Shown here: one piece after another, positions 8,960 to 18,574 of the stretch
Position numbering within the stretch: position 1 is the first letter of the stretch
How the letters are laid out: every line of letters begins with the position of its first letter
Source of the DNA: Pseudomonadota bacterium
GTDB taxonomy: Bacteria; Pseudomonadota; Gammaproteobacteria; Xanthomonadales; Xanthomonadaceae
DNA: 64,000 nucleotides
Direction: 5' to 3'
Assembly: GCA_023388715.1 (NCBI GenBank)
Contig: JAEWFT010000024.1
Location: 1 to 64,000, forward strand
Notes under the pieces: model-generated
The model's database searches: none
The model's input: the letters and a program-made list of their open reading frames with translations, nothing else
What the model was told of the DNA's origin: nothing
Translations under genes and position numbers: made by a program

Positions 8960-10034
8960 ACTGACCCGCTGGCTGGAGCAGCTGCAAAGCATCTTCGGCC
9001 TGTTCAACTACCTCACCTTCCGCGCCATCCTGGCGGCGCTGAGCTCGCTCGCGTTCTCGCTGTGGTGGGGCCCGGCGATGATCCGCTACCTGGCCACGCT
9101 CAAGGGCGGCCAGCCGATCCGCACCGACGGCCCGCAGTCGCACTTCTCCAAGGCGGGCACCCCGACCATGGGCGGCGCGCTGATCCTGCTGACGGTGCTG
9201 GCGGCGGTGCTGCTGTGGGCGGACCTGCGCAACAAGTACGTGTGGGTGGTGCTGGTGGTGATGGCCGGCTTCGGCGCGATCGGCTGGTGGGACGACTGGA
9301 TCAAGATCGTCAAGCGCGACCCCAACGGCATGCGCTCGCGCACCAAGTACGCGCTGCAGTCGCTGCTTGGCCTGGCCGCCGGCATCTACCTGTACGCCTT
9401 CGCCGACGTGCCGGCCGCGACCACCTTCTACGTGCCGCTGTTCAAGTCGATCGCGCTGCCGCTGGCGGGCATCAGCTTCGTGGCGATCGCGTACTTCTGG
9501 ATCGTCGGCTTCTCCAACGCGGTCAACCTGACCGACGGCCTGGACGGGCTGGCGATCATGCCCACGGTGCTGGTGGCGTGCGCGCTGGGCGTGTTTGCCT
9601 ACGCCTCCGGGCATGCCGAGTTCTCGCAATACCTGCAGATCCCGCGAGTGCCGGGGGCCGGCGAGCTCATCATCATCTGCGCGGCGATAGCCGGCGCGGG
9701 CCTGGGCTTCCTGTGGTTCAACACCTACCCGGCGATGGTGTTCATGGGCGACATCGGCGCGCTGGCGCTGGGCGCGGTGCTCGGCACGATCGCGGTGATC
9801 GTGCGCCAGGAACTGGTGCTGGTGATCATGGGCGGCATCTTCGTCATCGAGACGCTGTCGGTGATGATCCAGGTCGCCAGCTTCAAGCTGACCGGCAAGC
9901 GCGTGTTCCGGATGGCGCCGATCCACCACCATTTCGAGCTCAAGGGCTGGCCCGAGCCGCGCGTGATCGTGCGCTTCTGGATCATCAGCGTGGTGCTGGT
10001 GCTGGTCGGTCTTGCCACGTTGAAGGTGCGCTGA
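8949..10034 (+). CDS. mraY: Phospho-MurNAc-pentapeptide transferase MraY
   Basis: 361 aa (E. coli 360), about ten membrane segments. It transfers phospho-MurNAc-pentapeptide to undecaprenyl phosphate to make lipid I. Family motifs: KAGTPTMGG, the aspartate cluster GWWDDWIK, NAVNLTDGLDGLA, and the C-terminal MAPIHHHFELKGWPE. The chosen ATG lies inside the end of murF and gives the normal N terminus; reading further upstream would add a non-homologous Arg-rich tail. Confidence 0.97.
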   Translation: MLLELTRWLEQLQSIFGLFNYLTFRAILAALSSLAFSLWWGPAMIRYLATLKGGQPIRTDGPQSHFSKAGTPTMGGALILLTVLAAVLLWADLRNKYVWVVLVVMAGFGAIGWWDDWIKIVKRDPNGMRSRTKYALQSLLGLAAGIYLYAFADVPAATTFYVPLFKSIALPLAGISFVAIAYFWIVGFSNAVNLTDGLDGLAIMPTVLVACALGVFAYASGHAEFSQYLQIPRVPGAGELIIICAAIAGAGLGFLWFNTYPAMVFMGDIGALALGAVLGTIAVIVRQELVLVIMGGIFVIETLSVMIQVASFKLTGKRVFRMAPIHHHFELKGWPEPRVIVRFWIISVVLVLVGLATLKVR

Positions 10035-11416
10035 TGGCCGCCACGACCTTCGACCACCTGTCCGCCGATAGCCGCCGCCAGGCCACCCGGGTCGACGACA
10101 TCGGTGGGCGCTTCGACCCGTGGCTGCTGGGCGCGACGATCGCGCTGGCGTGCCTGGGCGTCGTGATGGTGGGCTCCGCGGCGATCGCCGGCGGCGGCGT
10201 GGACGCGCCGCCGTGGTACTTCCTCACACGCCACCTGATGTTCCTCGCGGTCGGCGTGGCGCTGGCGGCGATCGCGATGCGCACCGAACTGAAGCTGGTC
10301 GAAAAACACAACCGCCTTCTGCTGCTGGCCTGCTTCGTGCTGCTGGCGGTGGTGTTCGTGCCCGGCATCGGCAGCTCGGTCAACGGCGCCCGCCGCTGGA
10401 TCAACCTGGGCATCTCCAAGTTCCAGGTGGTGGAGGCGGTCAAGCTGCTCTACATCGTCTGGCTCGCCAGCTACCTCAAGCGCTTCAACGAGGACGTGGC
10501 GGTCACCTGGATCGGGATGCTCAAGCCGGTCGGCGTGGTCCTGGCGCTGGTGGGGCTGCTGATGCTGCAGCCGGACTTCGGTTCCTCGGTGCTGCTGCTC
10601 GGCATCACCATCTGCATGCTGGTGCTGGGCGGCGCGCCGATCCAGCGCATCACCCTGCCGATCCTGCTGCTGCTGCCGGTGCTGGTGCTGGCGGTGGTGC
10701 TGGAGCCGTACCGCATGCGCCGCGTCACTTCGTTCATGGACCCGTGGCAGGACCAGCTCGGCTCCGGCTACCAGCTCAGCAACGCGCTGATGGCGATCGG
10801 GCGCGGCGAATGGTTCGGCGTGGGCTTGGGCGCATCGGTGCAGAAGCTGTCCTACCTGCCGGAAGCCCATACCGACTTCATCTTTTCGGTGATCGCCGAG
10901 GAACTGGGCTTCGCCGGCGTCTGCCTGGTGGTCGGCCTGTTCGTGCTGCTGGCGGCACGCGCGTTCCGGCTGGGGCTGAAGTGCGTCGAGATGCGCCGCC
11001 ACTTCGCCGGCTATGTCGCCTTCGGCATCGCCCTGTGGATGTCGCTGCAGAGCTTCGTCTCGATCGGGGTCAATCTCGGGATCCTGCCGACCAAGGGCCT
11101 CACCCTGCCGCTGGTGTCGTCCGGCGGCTCCTCGGTGCTGATGACCTGCGCGGCGCTCGGCCTGCTGCTGCGGGTCTCCTACGAATACGATCGCGCCGCC
11201 CGCCAGGTGGCCAAGGGCCGCGCCGAGAAGCCGATGGCGCCGCCGCCGGGCACGCCTGCCGCCAACACGCCCGCCGCCAAGCCGGCACCGAAGCCGGTCG
11301 CGACGCCGCCTTCGCTGGCCGCGCGCGGTACCAGCCGCCTGCAGCAGCGCATCGAGCCCGGGATGGGCGGCGGTTTCGACGCCAGCGGCTTCGGCCGGCT
11401 GCGGGGCGCCCGTTGA
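10034..11416 (+). CDS. ftsW: Peptidoglycan glycosyltransferase FtsW
   Basis: 460 aa SEDS-family septal glycan polymerase with about ten membrane segments, working with FtsI. Family features include GSSVNGARRWINLG, LLMLQPDFGS, and the periplasmic loop with SYLPEAHTDFIFSVIAEELG. The last 60 to 70 residues form a Pro/Ala/Lys-rich cytoplasmic tail, longer than in E. coli FtsW. Start overlaps the mraY stop by one base (TGATG). Confidence 0.96.
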   Translation: MAATTFDHLSADSRRQATRVDDIGGRFDPWLLGATIALACLGVVMVGSAAIAGGGVDAPPWYFLTRHLMFLAVGVALAAIAMRTELKLVEKHNRLLLLACFVLLAVVFVPGIGSSVNGARRWINLGISKFQVVEAVKLLYIVWLASYLKRFNEDVAVTWIGMLKPVGVVLALVGLLMLQPDFGSSVLLLGITICMLVLGGAPIQRITLPILLLLPVLVLAVVLEPYRMRRVTSFMDPWQDQLGSGYQLSNALMAIGRGEWFGVGLGASVQKLSYLPEAHTDFIFSVIAEELGFAGVCLVVGLFVLLAARAFRLGLKCVEMRRHFAGYVAFGIALWMSLQSFVSIGVNLGILPTKGLTLPLVSSGGSSVLMTCAALGLLLRVSYEYDRAARQVAKGRAEKPMAPPPGTPAANTPAAKPAPKPVATPPSLAARGTSRLQQRIEPGMGGGFDASGFGRLRGAR

Positions 11417-12513
11417 GCGCCTCCGCACCCCTGGTGACGATCATGGCCGGCGGCACCGGTGGCCATATCTTCCCCGGGCTCGCCGTCGCGCATGCCTTGC
11501 AGGCGCGCGGGTTGCGCGTGCGCTGGCTGGGCGCCGATGGCGGGATGGAAACCCGGCTGGTGCCGCAGCACGGGATCGCGATCGACACGATCGCCGTCGG
11601 TGGCGTGCGCGGCAAGGGCATCGCCACCCTGCTGCAGGCGCCGTTGCGGATCCTGCGCGCGGTGCGCGACGCCGCGCGCACGCTCAGGCAGTGGCAGCCC
11701 GCCGCGGTGGTCAGCTTCGGCGGCTATGCCGCGGGTCCCGGCGGCCTGGCCGCGCGCATTGCCGGAATCCCGCTGCTGGTGCACGAGCAGAACCGCGCCG
11801 CCGGGATGACCAACAAGGCCCTGGCGAGGCTCGCCACACGCGTGCTCACCGGCTTCCCGCAGACGTTCGCGGGCGAGACCGTGGTCGGCAACCCGGTGCG
11901 CGGCGAGATCGCCGCCGTGCCGCCGCCGGCGCTGCGCGACATCGGGCATGCGGGCCCGATGCGGCTGCTCGTGCTCGGCGGCAGCCAGGGCGCACGCGCA
12001 CTCAACAACGCGGTGCCGCGCGCGGTCGCCGCACTCGGCGCGCCGGTCGAGATCGTCCACCAGGCCGGCGAAAAACTGCTGGAGGAGGCGCGCGCCGCCT
12101 ACGCCGACGCCGGCGTCCAAGCCAGCGTGCAGCCGTTCATCGCAGACATGGCCGCCGCCTACGCACGCGCGGACCTGGTGGTCTGCCGCGCCGGCGCGCT
12201 GACCCTCGCCGAGCTGTGCGCGGTCGGGGTGGGCAGCGTGCTGGTGCCGTTCCCGCTGGCGGTCGATGACCACCAGACGCGCAATGCCGAGTACCTGGTC
12301 GAGCGCGGCGCCGCGGTCCTGTTGCCGCAGGGCGACGACCTCGAAGGCCGCCTGCAGGAGGTGCTGCGCGCGCTCGACGCCGATCCGGCGCGGCGCCTGC
12401 AGATGGCCGAAGCCGCCCGCGCGCTGGCCCTGCCCGACGCCGCCGATCGCGTGGCCGACGCCGTCGCCGCCGCCATCCGCATGCCCCACCAGACCTCCGG
12501 GACCCCCGCATGA
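11413..12513 (+). CDS. murG: Undecaprenyl-PP-MurNAc-pentapeptide GlcNAc transferase MurG
   Basis: 366 aa peripheral membrane GT28 enzyme that turns lipid I into lipid II. The N-terminal glycine-rich loop MAGGTGGHIFPG and the second-domain GGSQGARALN and HQAGE motifs are present. I place the start at a TTG that overlaps the ftsW stop. The later in-frame GTG (11434) and ATG (11443) would leave two residues or none before MAGGTGG, while E. coli MurG has about ten. The TTG start is an inference that protein data would settle. Confidence 0.95.
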   Translation: MSASAPLVTIMAGGTGGHIFPGLAVAHALQARGLRVRWLGADGGMETRLVPQHGIAIDTIAVGGVRGKGIATLLQAPLRILRAVRDAARTLRQWQPAAVVSFGGYAAGPGGLAARIAGIPLLVHEQNRAAGMTNKALARLATRVLTGFPQTFAGETVVGNPVRGEIAAVPPPALRDIGHAGPMRLLVLGGSQGARALNNAVPRAVAALGAPVEIVHQAGEKLLEEARAAYADAGVQASVQPFIADMAAAYARADLVVCRAGALTLAELCAVGVGSVLVPFPLAVDDHQTRNAEYLVERGAAVLLPQGDDLEGRLQEVLRALDADPARRLQMAEAARALALPDAADRVADAVAAAIRMPHQTSGTPA

Positions 12514-13970
12514 TGGCCGTGCACAGCCCGCGCCTGCAGCAGATCGGCGACCACGCCATGCGCGACGTGGCGCGCACCAACTCGCGCGTGCACTTCGTCG
12601 GCATCGGCGGGGTTGGCATGAGCGGGATCGCGGAAGTGCTGTGCACGCTGGGCTACAGCGTCAGCGGGTCGGACAACGCCGACAACGCGGTGACCAAGCG
12701 GCTGGCATCGCTCGGCGTGGCAATCCACAAGGGCCATGCCGCCGCCAACGTGCTGGACGCCGACTGCGTGGTGGTCTCCAGCGCGATCAAGCCGGACAAC
12801 CCCGAGCTGATGGAGGCGCGCGCCCAGCGCATCCCCGTGGTGCCGCGCGCGGAAATGCTGGCCGAGCTGATGCGCTTCAAGCGCGGGATCGCGGTCGCCG
12901 GCACCCATGGCAAGACCACCACCACCTCGCTGCTGGCCAGCGTGCTCGCCGAGGGCGAGCTGGATCCCACCTTCGTCATCGGCGGCAAGCTGCTGGCGGC
13001 CGGCGCCAACGCCCGGCTGGGCAAGGGCGACTGGCTGGTGGCCGAGGCCGACGAAAGCGACGGCAGCTTCCTGCGCCTGAACCCGGTGGTGGCGATAATC
13101 ACCAACATCGACGCCGACCACCTCGAGAATTACGGCGGCGACTTCGAGCGGGTCAAGGAGGCATTCGCCGAATTCCTGCATCGGCTGCCGTTCTACGGGC
13201 TGGCGGTGCTGTGCATCGACGATCCCGAAGTGGCTGCACTGGCAGAGGATTGCCCGCGCCATCTCGTCACCTACGGCTTCCACGACGATGCCGACGTGCG
13301 CGCCGAGGCCATCAGCCAGCAGGGCGCGCGCATGCGCTTCACCCTTTGCCTGCCGGACGGCAGCCGCACCGCCTGCACGCTTGCGATGCCGGGGCGCCAC
13401 AACGTGCAGAACGCGCTGGCCACCGCCGCCGTGGCCTGGCAGCTGGGCGTGCCCGCGGATGCGATCGCGCGCGGGCTGGAGCAGTTCGCCGGGGTCGGGC
13501 GCCGCTTCAACCAGCTGGCGAAGCTGCCGCTGGCCGGCGGCGGTGACGTGATCCTGGTCGACGACTACGGCCACCATCCGAAGGAGCTGGCCGCGGTGTT
13601 CGAGGCCGCGCGCGGCGGCTGGGCCGATCGACGGCTGGTGGTGGCGTTCCAGCCGCACCGCTATTCGCGCACCCGCGACCTGTTCGACGAATTCGCGGCG
13701 GTGCTCTCGGGCGTCGATGCACTGGTGCTGACGGAGGTGTATGCCGCCGGCGAGGCGCCGATCGCCGGCGCCGACGCCAGCGCCCTGGCGCGCGCGATCC
13801 GCACCCGCGGCCGGGTGGAGCCGGTGGTCATCGGCGCCCCTTCCGAACTGGCGGGCGTGCTGCCGGCGCTGCTGCGCGGCGACGACCTGCTGCTGCTGAT
13901 GGGCGCCGGTGACATCGGCGGTATCGCCCAGCAACTCGCGCGCGATGGCCTGCAAGGAGATGCCGCATGA
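12510..13970 (+). CDS. murC: UDP-N-acetylmuramate:L-alanine ligase MurC
   Basis: 486 aa first Mur ligase of the pathway, cytoplasmic. GIGGVGMSG at residues 31-39 binds the UDP-MurNAc, and GTHGKTTT at 131-138 is the ATP loop. The ATG overlaps the murG stop (ATGA). Another in-frame ATG at codon 17 is possible, but the coupled start fits the pattern of the whole cluster. Confidence 0.96.
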   Translation: MMAVHSPRLQQIGDHAMRDVARTNSRVHFVGIGGVGMSGIAEVLCTLGYSVSGSDNADNAVTKRLASLGVAIHKGHAAANVLDADCVVVSSAIKPDNPELMEARAQRIPVVPRAEMLAELMRFKRGIAVAGTHGKTTTTSLLASVLAEGELDPTFVIGGKLLAAGANARLGKGDWLVAEADESDGSFLRLNPVVAIITNIDADHLENYGGDFERVKEAFAEFLHRLPFYGLAVLCIDDPEVAALAEDCPRHLVTYGFHDDADVRAEAISQQGARMRFTLCLPDGSRTACTLAMPGRHNVQNALATAAVAWQLGVPADAIARGLEQFAGVGRRFNQLAKLPLAGGGDVILVDDYGHHPKELAAVFEAARGGWADRRLVVAFQPHRYSRTRDLFDEFAAVLSGVDALVLTEVYAAGEAPIAGADASALARAIRTRGRVEPVVIGAPSELAGVLPALLRGDDLLLLMGAGDIGGIAQQLARDGLQGDAA

Positions 13971-14932
13971 CCCGCACCCCGTTCCCGCCGCCGCGGGTGA
14001 CCGACCCGGCCGCGTTCGGGCGGGTCGCCGTGCTGATGGGCGGTACCAGCAGCGAGCGCGAGGTGTCGCTGGATTCGGGACGCAACGTGCTTGAGGCGCT
14101 GCAGGCGCGCGGGGTCGATGCGCACGCCGTCGACGGCATCCCGGCGCTGGTCGACGCGCTGGTGCACGGGCGCTTCGATCGCGTGTTCAACATCCTGCAC
14201 GGCAACCGCGGCGGTGGCGAGGATGGCGTGCTGCAGGGCCTGCTCGACGCGTTCGAGGTGCCGTACACCGGCTGCGGCGTGCTGGCCAGCGCGCTGACCA
14301 TGGACAAGATCCGCACCAAGCAGGTCTGGATGAGCGCGGGACTGCCGACGCCCCGGTTCCTGCGACTGGCCCCAGGCGCCGACGTCCGCGCGGCGGCGCT
14401 GGCGCTTGGCCTGCCGGTCTTCGTGAAGCCCTCCAGCGAGGGCAGCAGCGTGGGCGTGGCGCGCGTCACCGATGACGCCGGCATCGACGAGGCGGTGCGG
14501 GTCGCGCGCGAGTACGGCGGCGAGATGCTGATGGAGGCGATGGTGGTCGGCGACGAGCTCACCGTCGGCATCCTCGGCGAGACCGCGTTGCCGTCGATCC
14601 GCATCGTGCCCAAGGGCGGCTGGTACGACTACAACGCCAAGTACATCGCCGACGACACCCAGTACCTGTGCCCGGGCCTCGAGGGCGAGCAGGAGCAGGC
14701 GATCCGCGAGCTGGCGCTGGCGGCGTTCCGCGCGGCCGGCTGCAGCGGCTGGGGCCGGGTCGACGTGATGCGCGAAAACGCCAACGGGCAGCTGCTGCTG
14801 CTGGAAGTCAACACCGCGCCGGGCATGACCAGCCATTCGCTGGTGCCCAAGGCCGCGCGCCAGCTCGGCATCGAATTCGACGAGTTGTGCTGGCGGATCC
14901 TCGAGCAGACCGTGGAGGTGGCCGCCCCGTGA
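13967..14932 (+). CDS. ddlB: D-alanine:D-alanine ligase DdlB
   Basis: 321 aa ATP-grasp enzyme that makes the D-Ala-D-Ala dipeptide used by MurF. Visible: VLMGGTSSEREVS at the N terminus, HGNRGGGEDG, VKPSSEGSSVGV, and the metal/ATP segment LLEVNTAPGMTSHS near the end. Classic position between murC and ftsQ. Ends in GTGA overlap with ftsQ. Confidence 0.96.
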   Translation: MTRTPFPPPRVTDPAAFGRVAVLMGGTSSEREVSLDSGRNVLEALQARGVDAHAVDGIPALVDALVHGRFDRVFNILHGNRGGGEDGVLQGLLDAFEVPYTGCGVLASALTMDKIRTKQVWMSAGLPTPRFLRLAPGADVRAAALALGLPVFVKPSSEGSSVGVARVTDDAGIDEAVRVAREYGGEMLMEAMVVGDELTVGILGETALPSIRIVPKGGWYDYNAKYIADDTQYLCPGLEGEQEQAIRELALAAFRAAGCSGWGRVDVMRENANGQLLLLEVNTAPGMTSHSLVPKAARQLGIEFDELCWRILEQTVEVAAP

Positions 14933-15762
14933 GCGCGCTGCTGCGACTGCTGGGTTGGTTGCTCGCGGTGGCGCTGGTGGCGCTGCCGGTGGTGGCGCTG
15001 GTCAACGGCTGGATCGGCGGCGAGCGCTGGCCGCTGCGCACCCTGCGGCTGCCAGTCGAGCTGCGGCACGTCGATCGCGCGCAGGTGCGCGCGGCGGTGC
15101 TGCCGCATGCCCAGCGCGGCTTCTTCGCGGTGCGCCTGGACGCCATCCAGGCGGAGGTCAGCCGGCTGCCCTGGGTGGAGCACGCCGAGGTCCGCAAGCA
15201 GTGGCCGGACGTGCTGGAAGTGCGCATCGACGAGCACCGCCCGATCGCGCACTGGGGCGGGGAAGGCTTGCTGGCGGAATCCGGCCGGGTGTTCCCGGCC
15301 AAGGGGCTTTCGGTGCCGCGCGGGCTGCCGCAGCTGGACGGGCCGCAGGCGCGCGCCACCGAGGTGATGGCGTTGTACGAGCAGGCGCGCACGCGGCTGC
15401 CGGGCGTGCGCGGCGTGACCCTCGACAAGCGCGGCAGCTGGAGCATCCAGCTGGGCAGCGGCACCCAGGTGGTGCTCGGCCGCAACGATCCGTCCGCGCG
15501 CCTGCAGCGCTTCGCGCCGCTGCTGCCGCGGCTGGCCGCGCAGCACCCGCGACAGAAGCTGGTGCGCGCCGACCTGCGCTACACCAATGGCTTTTCGCTG
15601 ACCTGGGCCGACCTGCCCAAGCCGCCGCCTGCGCAGGAGTTGCCCAGGCCGCTGGCGCAGGCCGGAGGCGGCGGCATCGCGCGCGCGCTCCCGCGCCGGC
15701 CCATCCCCCAACCGGCCACGGTACCTGCCGCTGCCGGCCTGCACGTCGAAGGAAACGCATGA
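14929..15762 (+). CDS. ftsQ: Cell division protein FtsQ
   Basis: 277 aa bitopic divisome scaffold. One membrane segment at about residues 5-25, then a POTRA domain (about 38-107, beginning LRTLRLPVELRHVDRAQVR) and a periplasmic beta domain that binds FtsL and FtsB. The last 40 residues are Pro/Ala-rich and probably unstructured. GTG start coupled to the ddlB stop; the stop overlaps the ftsA ATG. Confidence 0.94.
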   Translation: MSALLRLLGWLLAVALVALPVVALVNGWIGGERWPLRTLRLPVELRHVDRAQVRAAVLPHAQRGFFAVRLDAIQAEVSRLPWVEHAEVRKQWPDVLEVRIDEHRPIAHWGGEGLLAESGRVFPAKGLSVPRGLPQLDGPQARATEVMALYEQARTRLPGVRGVTLDKRGSWSIQLGSGTQVVLGRNDPSARLQRFAPLLPRLAAQHPRQKLVRADLRYTNGFSLTWADLPKPPPAQELPRPLAQAGGGGIARALPRRPIPQPATVPAAAGLHVEGNA

Positions 15763-16997
15763 ACCGCAAGGGCGACAAGACGCTAATCGTCGGGCTCGAC
15801 ATCGGCACCTCCAAGGTCACCGCGCTGGTGGGCGAATACGCCCCGGGCGAGCCGATCGAGGTGATCGGGATCGGCAGCCACGAATCGCGCGGCCTGCGCA
15901 AGGGCGTGGTGGTCGACATCGACTCCACCGTGCAGTCGATCCAGCGCGCGGTCGAGGAAGCCGAGCTGATGGCCGGTTGCGAGGTGCGCAGCGTGTACGC
16001 CTCGATCAGCGGCAACCACGTGCAGTGCCGCAATTCGCAGGGCATCGCGCCGATCCGCGACAACAACGAGGTCACCCACAGCGACCTCGACCGGGTGCTG
16101 GAGGCGGCCAAGGCAGTCGCGATCCCGGCCGACCAGAAGATCCTGCACGCGATCCCGCGCGACTACGTGCTGGACGATTCGCAGGAAGGCATCCGCAACC
16201 CCGTCGGGATGACCGGCGTGCGGCTGGAGGTGCACGCGCACCTGGTGGTGTGCGCGCAGTCGGCGGCGGCCAACATCACCAAGTGCGTGCAGAAGTGCGG
16301 GCTGCAGGTCGACAGCCTGATCCTGTCCGCGCTGGCCTCCAGCCAGGCGGTGCTGACCGCCGACGAGCGCGAGCTCGGGGTGGCGATGGTCGACATCGGC
16401 GCCGGCACCACCGACATCGCGGTGTACGTGCAGGGCGCGATCTGCCACACCGCCAGCCTGCCGGTAGCGGGCGACAAGGTCACCGAGGACATCGCGCACA
16501 TGCTGCGCACGCCCACCCCGGAAGCCGAGCAGATCAAGGTGCGCTATGCCTGCGCGCTGGCCCAGCTGGCGCGCGCGGAAGAATCGATCCAGGTACCGAG
16601 CGTCGGCGACCGGCCGCCGCGCCGGATGCCGCGGCACGCGCTGGCGCAGGCGGTGCAGGCGCGCTACGAGGAGATCTTCGAGATGGTGCAGGCCGAACTG
16701 CGCCGCAGTGGCTTCGAGCAGCACGTGCGCGCCGGGATGGTGCTCACCGGCGGCGCCTCGCGGATGGAAGGCGTGGTCGAGCTGGCCGAGGAAATGCTGC
16801 AGATGCCGGTGCGGATCGGCATCGCCCAGCACGTCAGCGGCCTGGGCGAGGTGGTGGGCAACCCGGTGCACGCCACCGGCGTGGGCCTGCTGATGATCGG
16901 CAGCCAGATCGAGAGCCCGCGGCGCTCGGTGCTGCCGGCCGCGCGCGCGGGCGGTTTCCTGAAGAAGTTGAAGGACTGGTACAGCGGCTCTTTCTGA
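15759..16997 (+). CDS. ftsA: Cell division protein FtsA
   Basis: 412 aa actin-like ATPase that tethers FtsZ filaments to the membrane. ATP-site motifs: GLDIGTSKVTALVGE, AMVDIGAGTTDIAVY and VLTGGASRMEG. The C-terminal tail GGFLKKLKDWYSGSF is the amphipathic membrane-targeting helix. A good ribosome-binding site (AAGGAAA) lies inside the end of ftsQ, seven bases or so before the ATG. Confidence 0.97.
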   Translation: MNRKGDKTLIVGLDIGTSKVTALVGEYAPGEPIEVIGIGSHESRGLRKGVVVDIDSTVQSIQRAVEEAELMAGCEVRSVYASISGNHVQCRNSQGIAPIRDNNEVTHSDLDRVLEAAKAVAIPADQKILHAIPRDYVLDDSQEGIRNPVGMTGVRLEVHAHLVVCAQSAAANITKCVQKCGLQVDSLILSALASSQAVLTADERELGVAMVDIGAGTTDIAVYVQGAICHTASLPVAGDKVTEDIAHMLRTPTPEAEQIKVRYACALAQLARAEESIQVPSVGDRPPRRMPRHALAQAVQARYEEIFEMVQAELRRSGFEQHVRAGMVLTGGASRMEGVVELAEEMLQMPVRIGIAQHVSGLGEVVGNPVHATGVGLLMIGSQIESPRRSVLPAARAGGFLKKLKDWYSGSF

Positions 16998-17111
16998 GCC
17001 GCGGCGCCGGCGCGAGGGCGCGCGCGGCGAGGGGCGGGGCGACACGACGACAAGCGGCATCGCGACACACGACGAACCCACACAAGCACGACATAACAAG
17101 AGGACACGGAC

Positions 17112-18350
17112 ATGGCGCATTTCGAACTGGTGGAAAAGATGGCTCCCAACGCGGTCATCAAGGTAATCGGCGTGGGCGGCGGCGGCGGCAACGCGGTCGC
17201 GCACATGGTCAGCAGCAACGTCGACGGGGTGGAGTTCATCACCGCCAATACCGACTCGCAGGCGATCAAGAACTGTGGCGCCAAGACCCAGCTGACCCTG
17301 GGCGGCAACGTCACCAAGGGCCTGGGCGCCGGCGCGAACCCGGAAGTCGGCCGCCAGGCCGCGCTGGAGGACCGCGACACCATCATGGACGCGCTGCAGG
17401 GCGCGGACATGGTCTTCATCACCGCCGGCATGGGCGGCGGCACCGGTACCGGCGCCGCGCCGGTGGTGGCGCAGCTGGCCAAGGAAATGGGCATCCTGAC
17501 CGTGGCCGTGGTCACCAAGCCGTTCCCGTTCGAGGGCCGCCGCCGCATGCAGGTCGCGGCCAAGGGCATCGAGGAGCTGAGCCAGCATTGCGACTCGCTG
17601 ATCACCATCCCCAACGAGAAGCTGATCACCGTGCTCGGCCGCAACGCCACCATGATCCAGGCGTTCCGTGCCGCCAATGACGTGCTGCTGGGCGCGGTGC
17701 AGGGCATCGCCGACCTGATCGTGCGCCCGGGCCTGATCAACGTCGACTTCGCCGACGTGCGCACCGTGATGAGCGAGATGGGCCTGGCGATGATGGGCAG
17801 CGGCAGCGCCCGCGGCGACGACCGCGCCCAGGCCGCCGCCGAGGCCGCCATCCAGAACCCGCTGCTGGATGACGTCAACCTGCACGGCGCCAACGGTATC
17901 CTGGTCAACATCACCGCCGGCCCCGACTTCACCATGGCCGAGTTCGACGAGGTCGGCCGCACGGTCGAGGGCTTCGCCTCCGACGACGCCACCGTGGTGG
18001 TCGGCACCGTGCTCGACCCGGAGATGCAGGACGAGGTGCGCGTCACCGTGGTCGCCACCGGCCTCAACCGCGCCAGCAACCGCCAGAGCGCGGGCAACGA
18101 CCGCCGCGACTTCCGCGAGGAGGCGCAGCGCCGTCCGCAGGTGCAGCTGATCAATACCCAGGCCAAGCGCGACGGCACCACCGGCCTTGCGATCGACGAT
18201 GTCGCCGATCCGTTCATGCCAAGCCAGGGCGGCGGCTCGTTCGTCAGCGCCCTGCGCCGCAATGCCGACGCCGCGCCGGCGGCGGTGGCCGAACTGCCGA
18301 AGGACGACTACCTGGACATCCCGGCGTTCCTGCGGCGCCAGGCCGACTGA
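17112..18350 (+). CDS. ftsZ: Cell division protein FtsZ
   Basis: 412 aa tubulin-like GTPase that forms the Z ring. The GTP signature GMGGGTGTGAAPVV is present near residue 107. The C-terminal peptide DYLDIPAFLRRQAD is the conserved FtsA/ZipA binding tail, reached through a disordered linker. Ribosome-binding site AGAGGACA lies about seven bases before the ATG. The 114-nt gap after ftsA (16998-17111) is the first real gap in the cluster; I see no clear promoter in it. Confidence 0.98.
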   Translation: MAHFELVEKMAPNAVIKVIGVGGGGGNAVAHMVSSNVDGVEFITANTDSQAIKNCGAKTQLTLGGNVTKGLGAGANPEVGRQAALEDRDTIMDALQGADMVFITAGMGGGTGTGAAPVVAQLAKEMGILTVAVVTKPFPFEGRRRMQVAAKGIEELSQHCDSLITIPNEKLITVLGRNATMIQAFRAANDVLLGAVQGIADLIVRPGLINVDFADVRTVMSEMGLAMMGSGSARGDDRAQAAAEAAIQNPLLDDVNLHGANGILVNITAGPDFTMAEFDEVGRTVEGFASDDATVVVGTVLDPEMQDEVRVTVVATGLNRASNRQSAGNDRRDFREEAQRRPQVQLINTQAKRDGTTGLAIDDVADPFMPSQGGGSFVSALRRNADAAPAAVAELPKDDYLDIPAFLRRQAD

Positions 18351-18360
18351 CCCCGTGCGC

Positions 18361-18427
18361 GCCTCCCTCTCCCGCACGGGCGGGGAGGCGCGGCCGTGTC
18401 CCTTTGTCCCCGGGTTGCCGCCCGGGG
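18361..18427 (+). terminator. Two GC-rich hairpins after ftsZ
   Basis: Hairpin 1: GCCTCCC (18361-18367) pairs with GGGAGGC (18383-18389), with an inner CCCG/CGGG. Hairpin 2: CCCCGGG (18408-18414) pairs with CCCGGGG (18421-18427). Neither is followed by a T run, so termination, if it occurs, would be weak or factor-dependent. The rest of the 224-nt ftsZ-lpxC gap shows only a -10-like element near 18561. Confidence 0.35.
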
Positions 18428-18574
18428 GCCTTCCGCCCGGTTGGCGCTGCCAGCCGGCGGCTTTCGTCACCCCGCCGTGACCGGCGCCGGATCAGCCTGC
18501 AAAGCCGCGCCGCGAGTGGGTTTGCCCGCGATCGCTGCGCCGCCATTCAGGCCACCCCGTGATAATCTCCGCCG

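Noticed and set aside
16998..17111. A separate ftsZ promoter
   Set aside because: No -35/-10 pair with acceptable spacing could be seen in this GC-rich gap.
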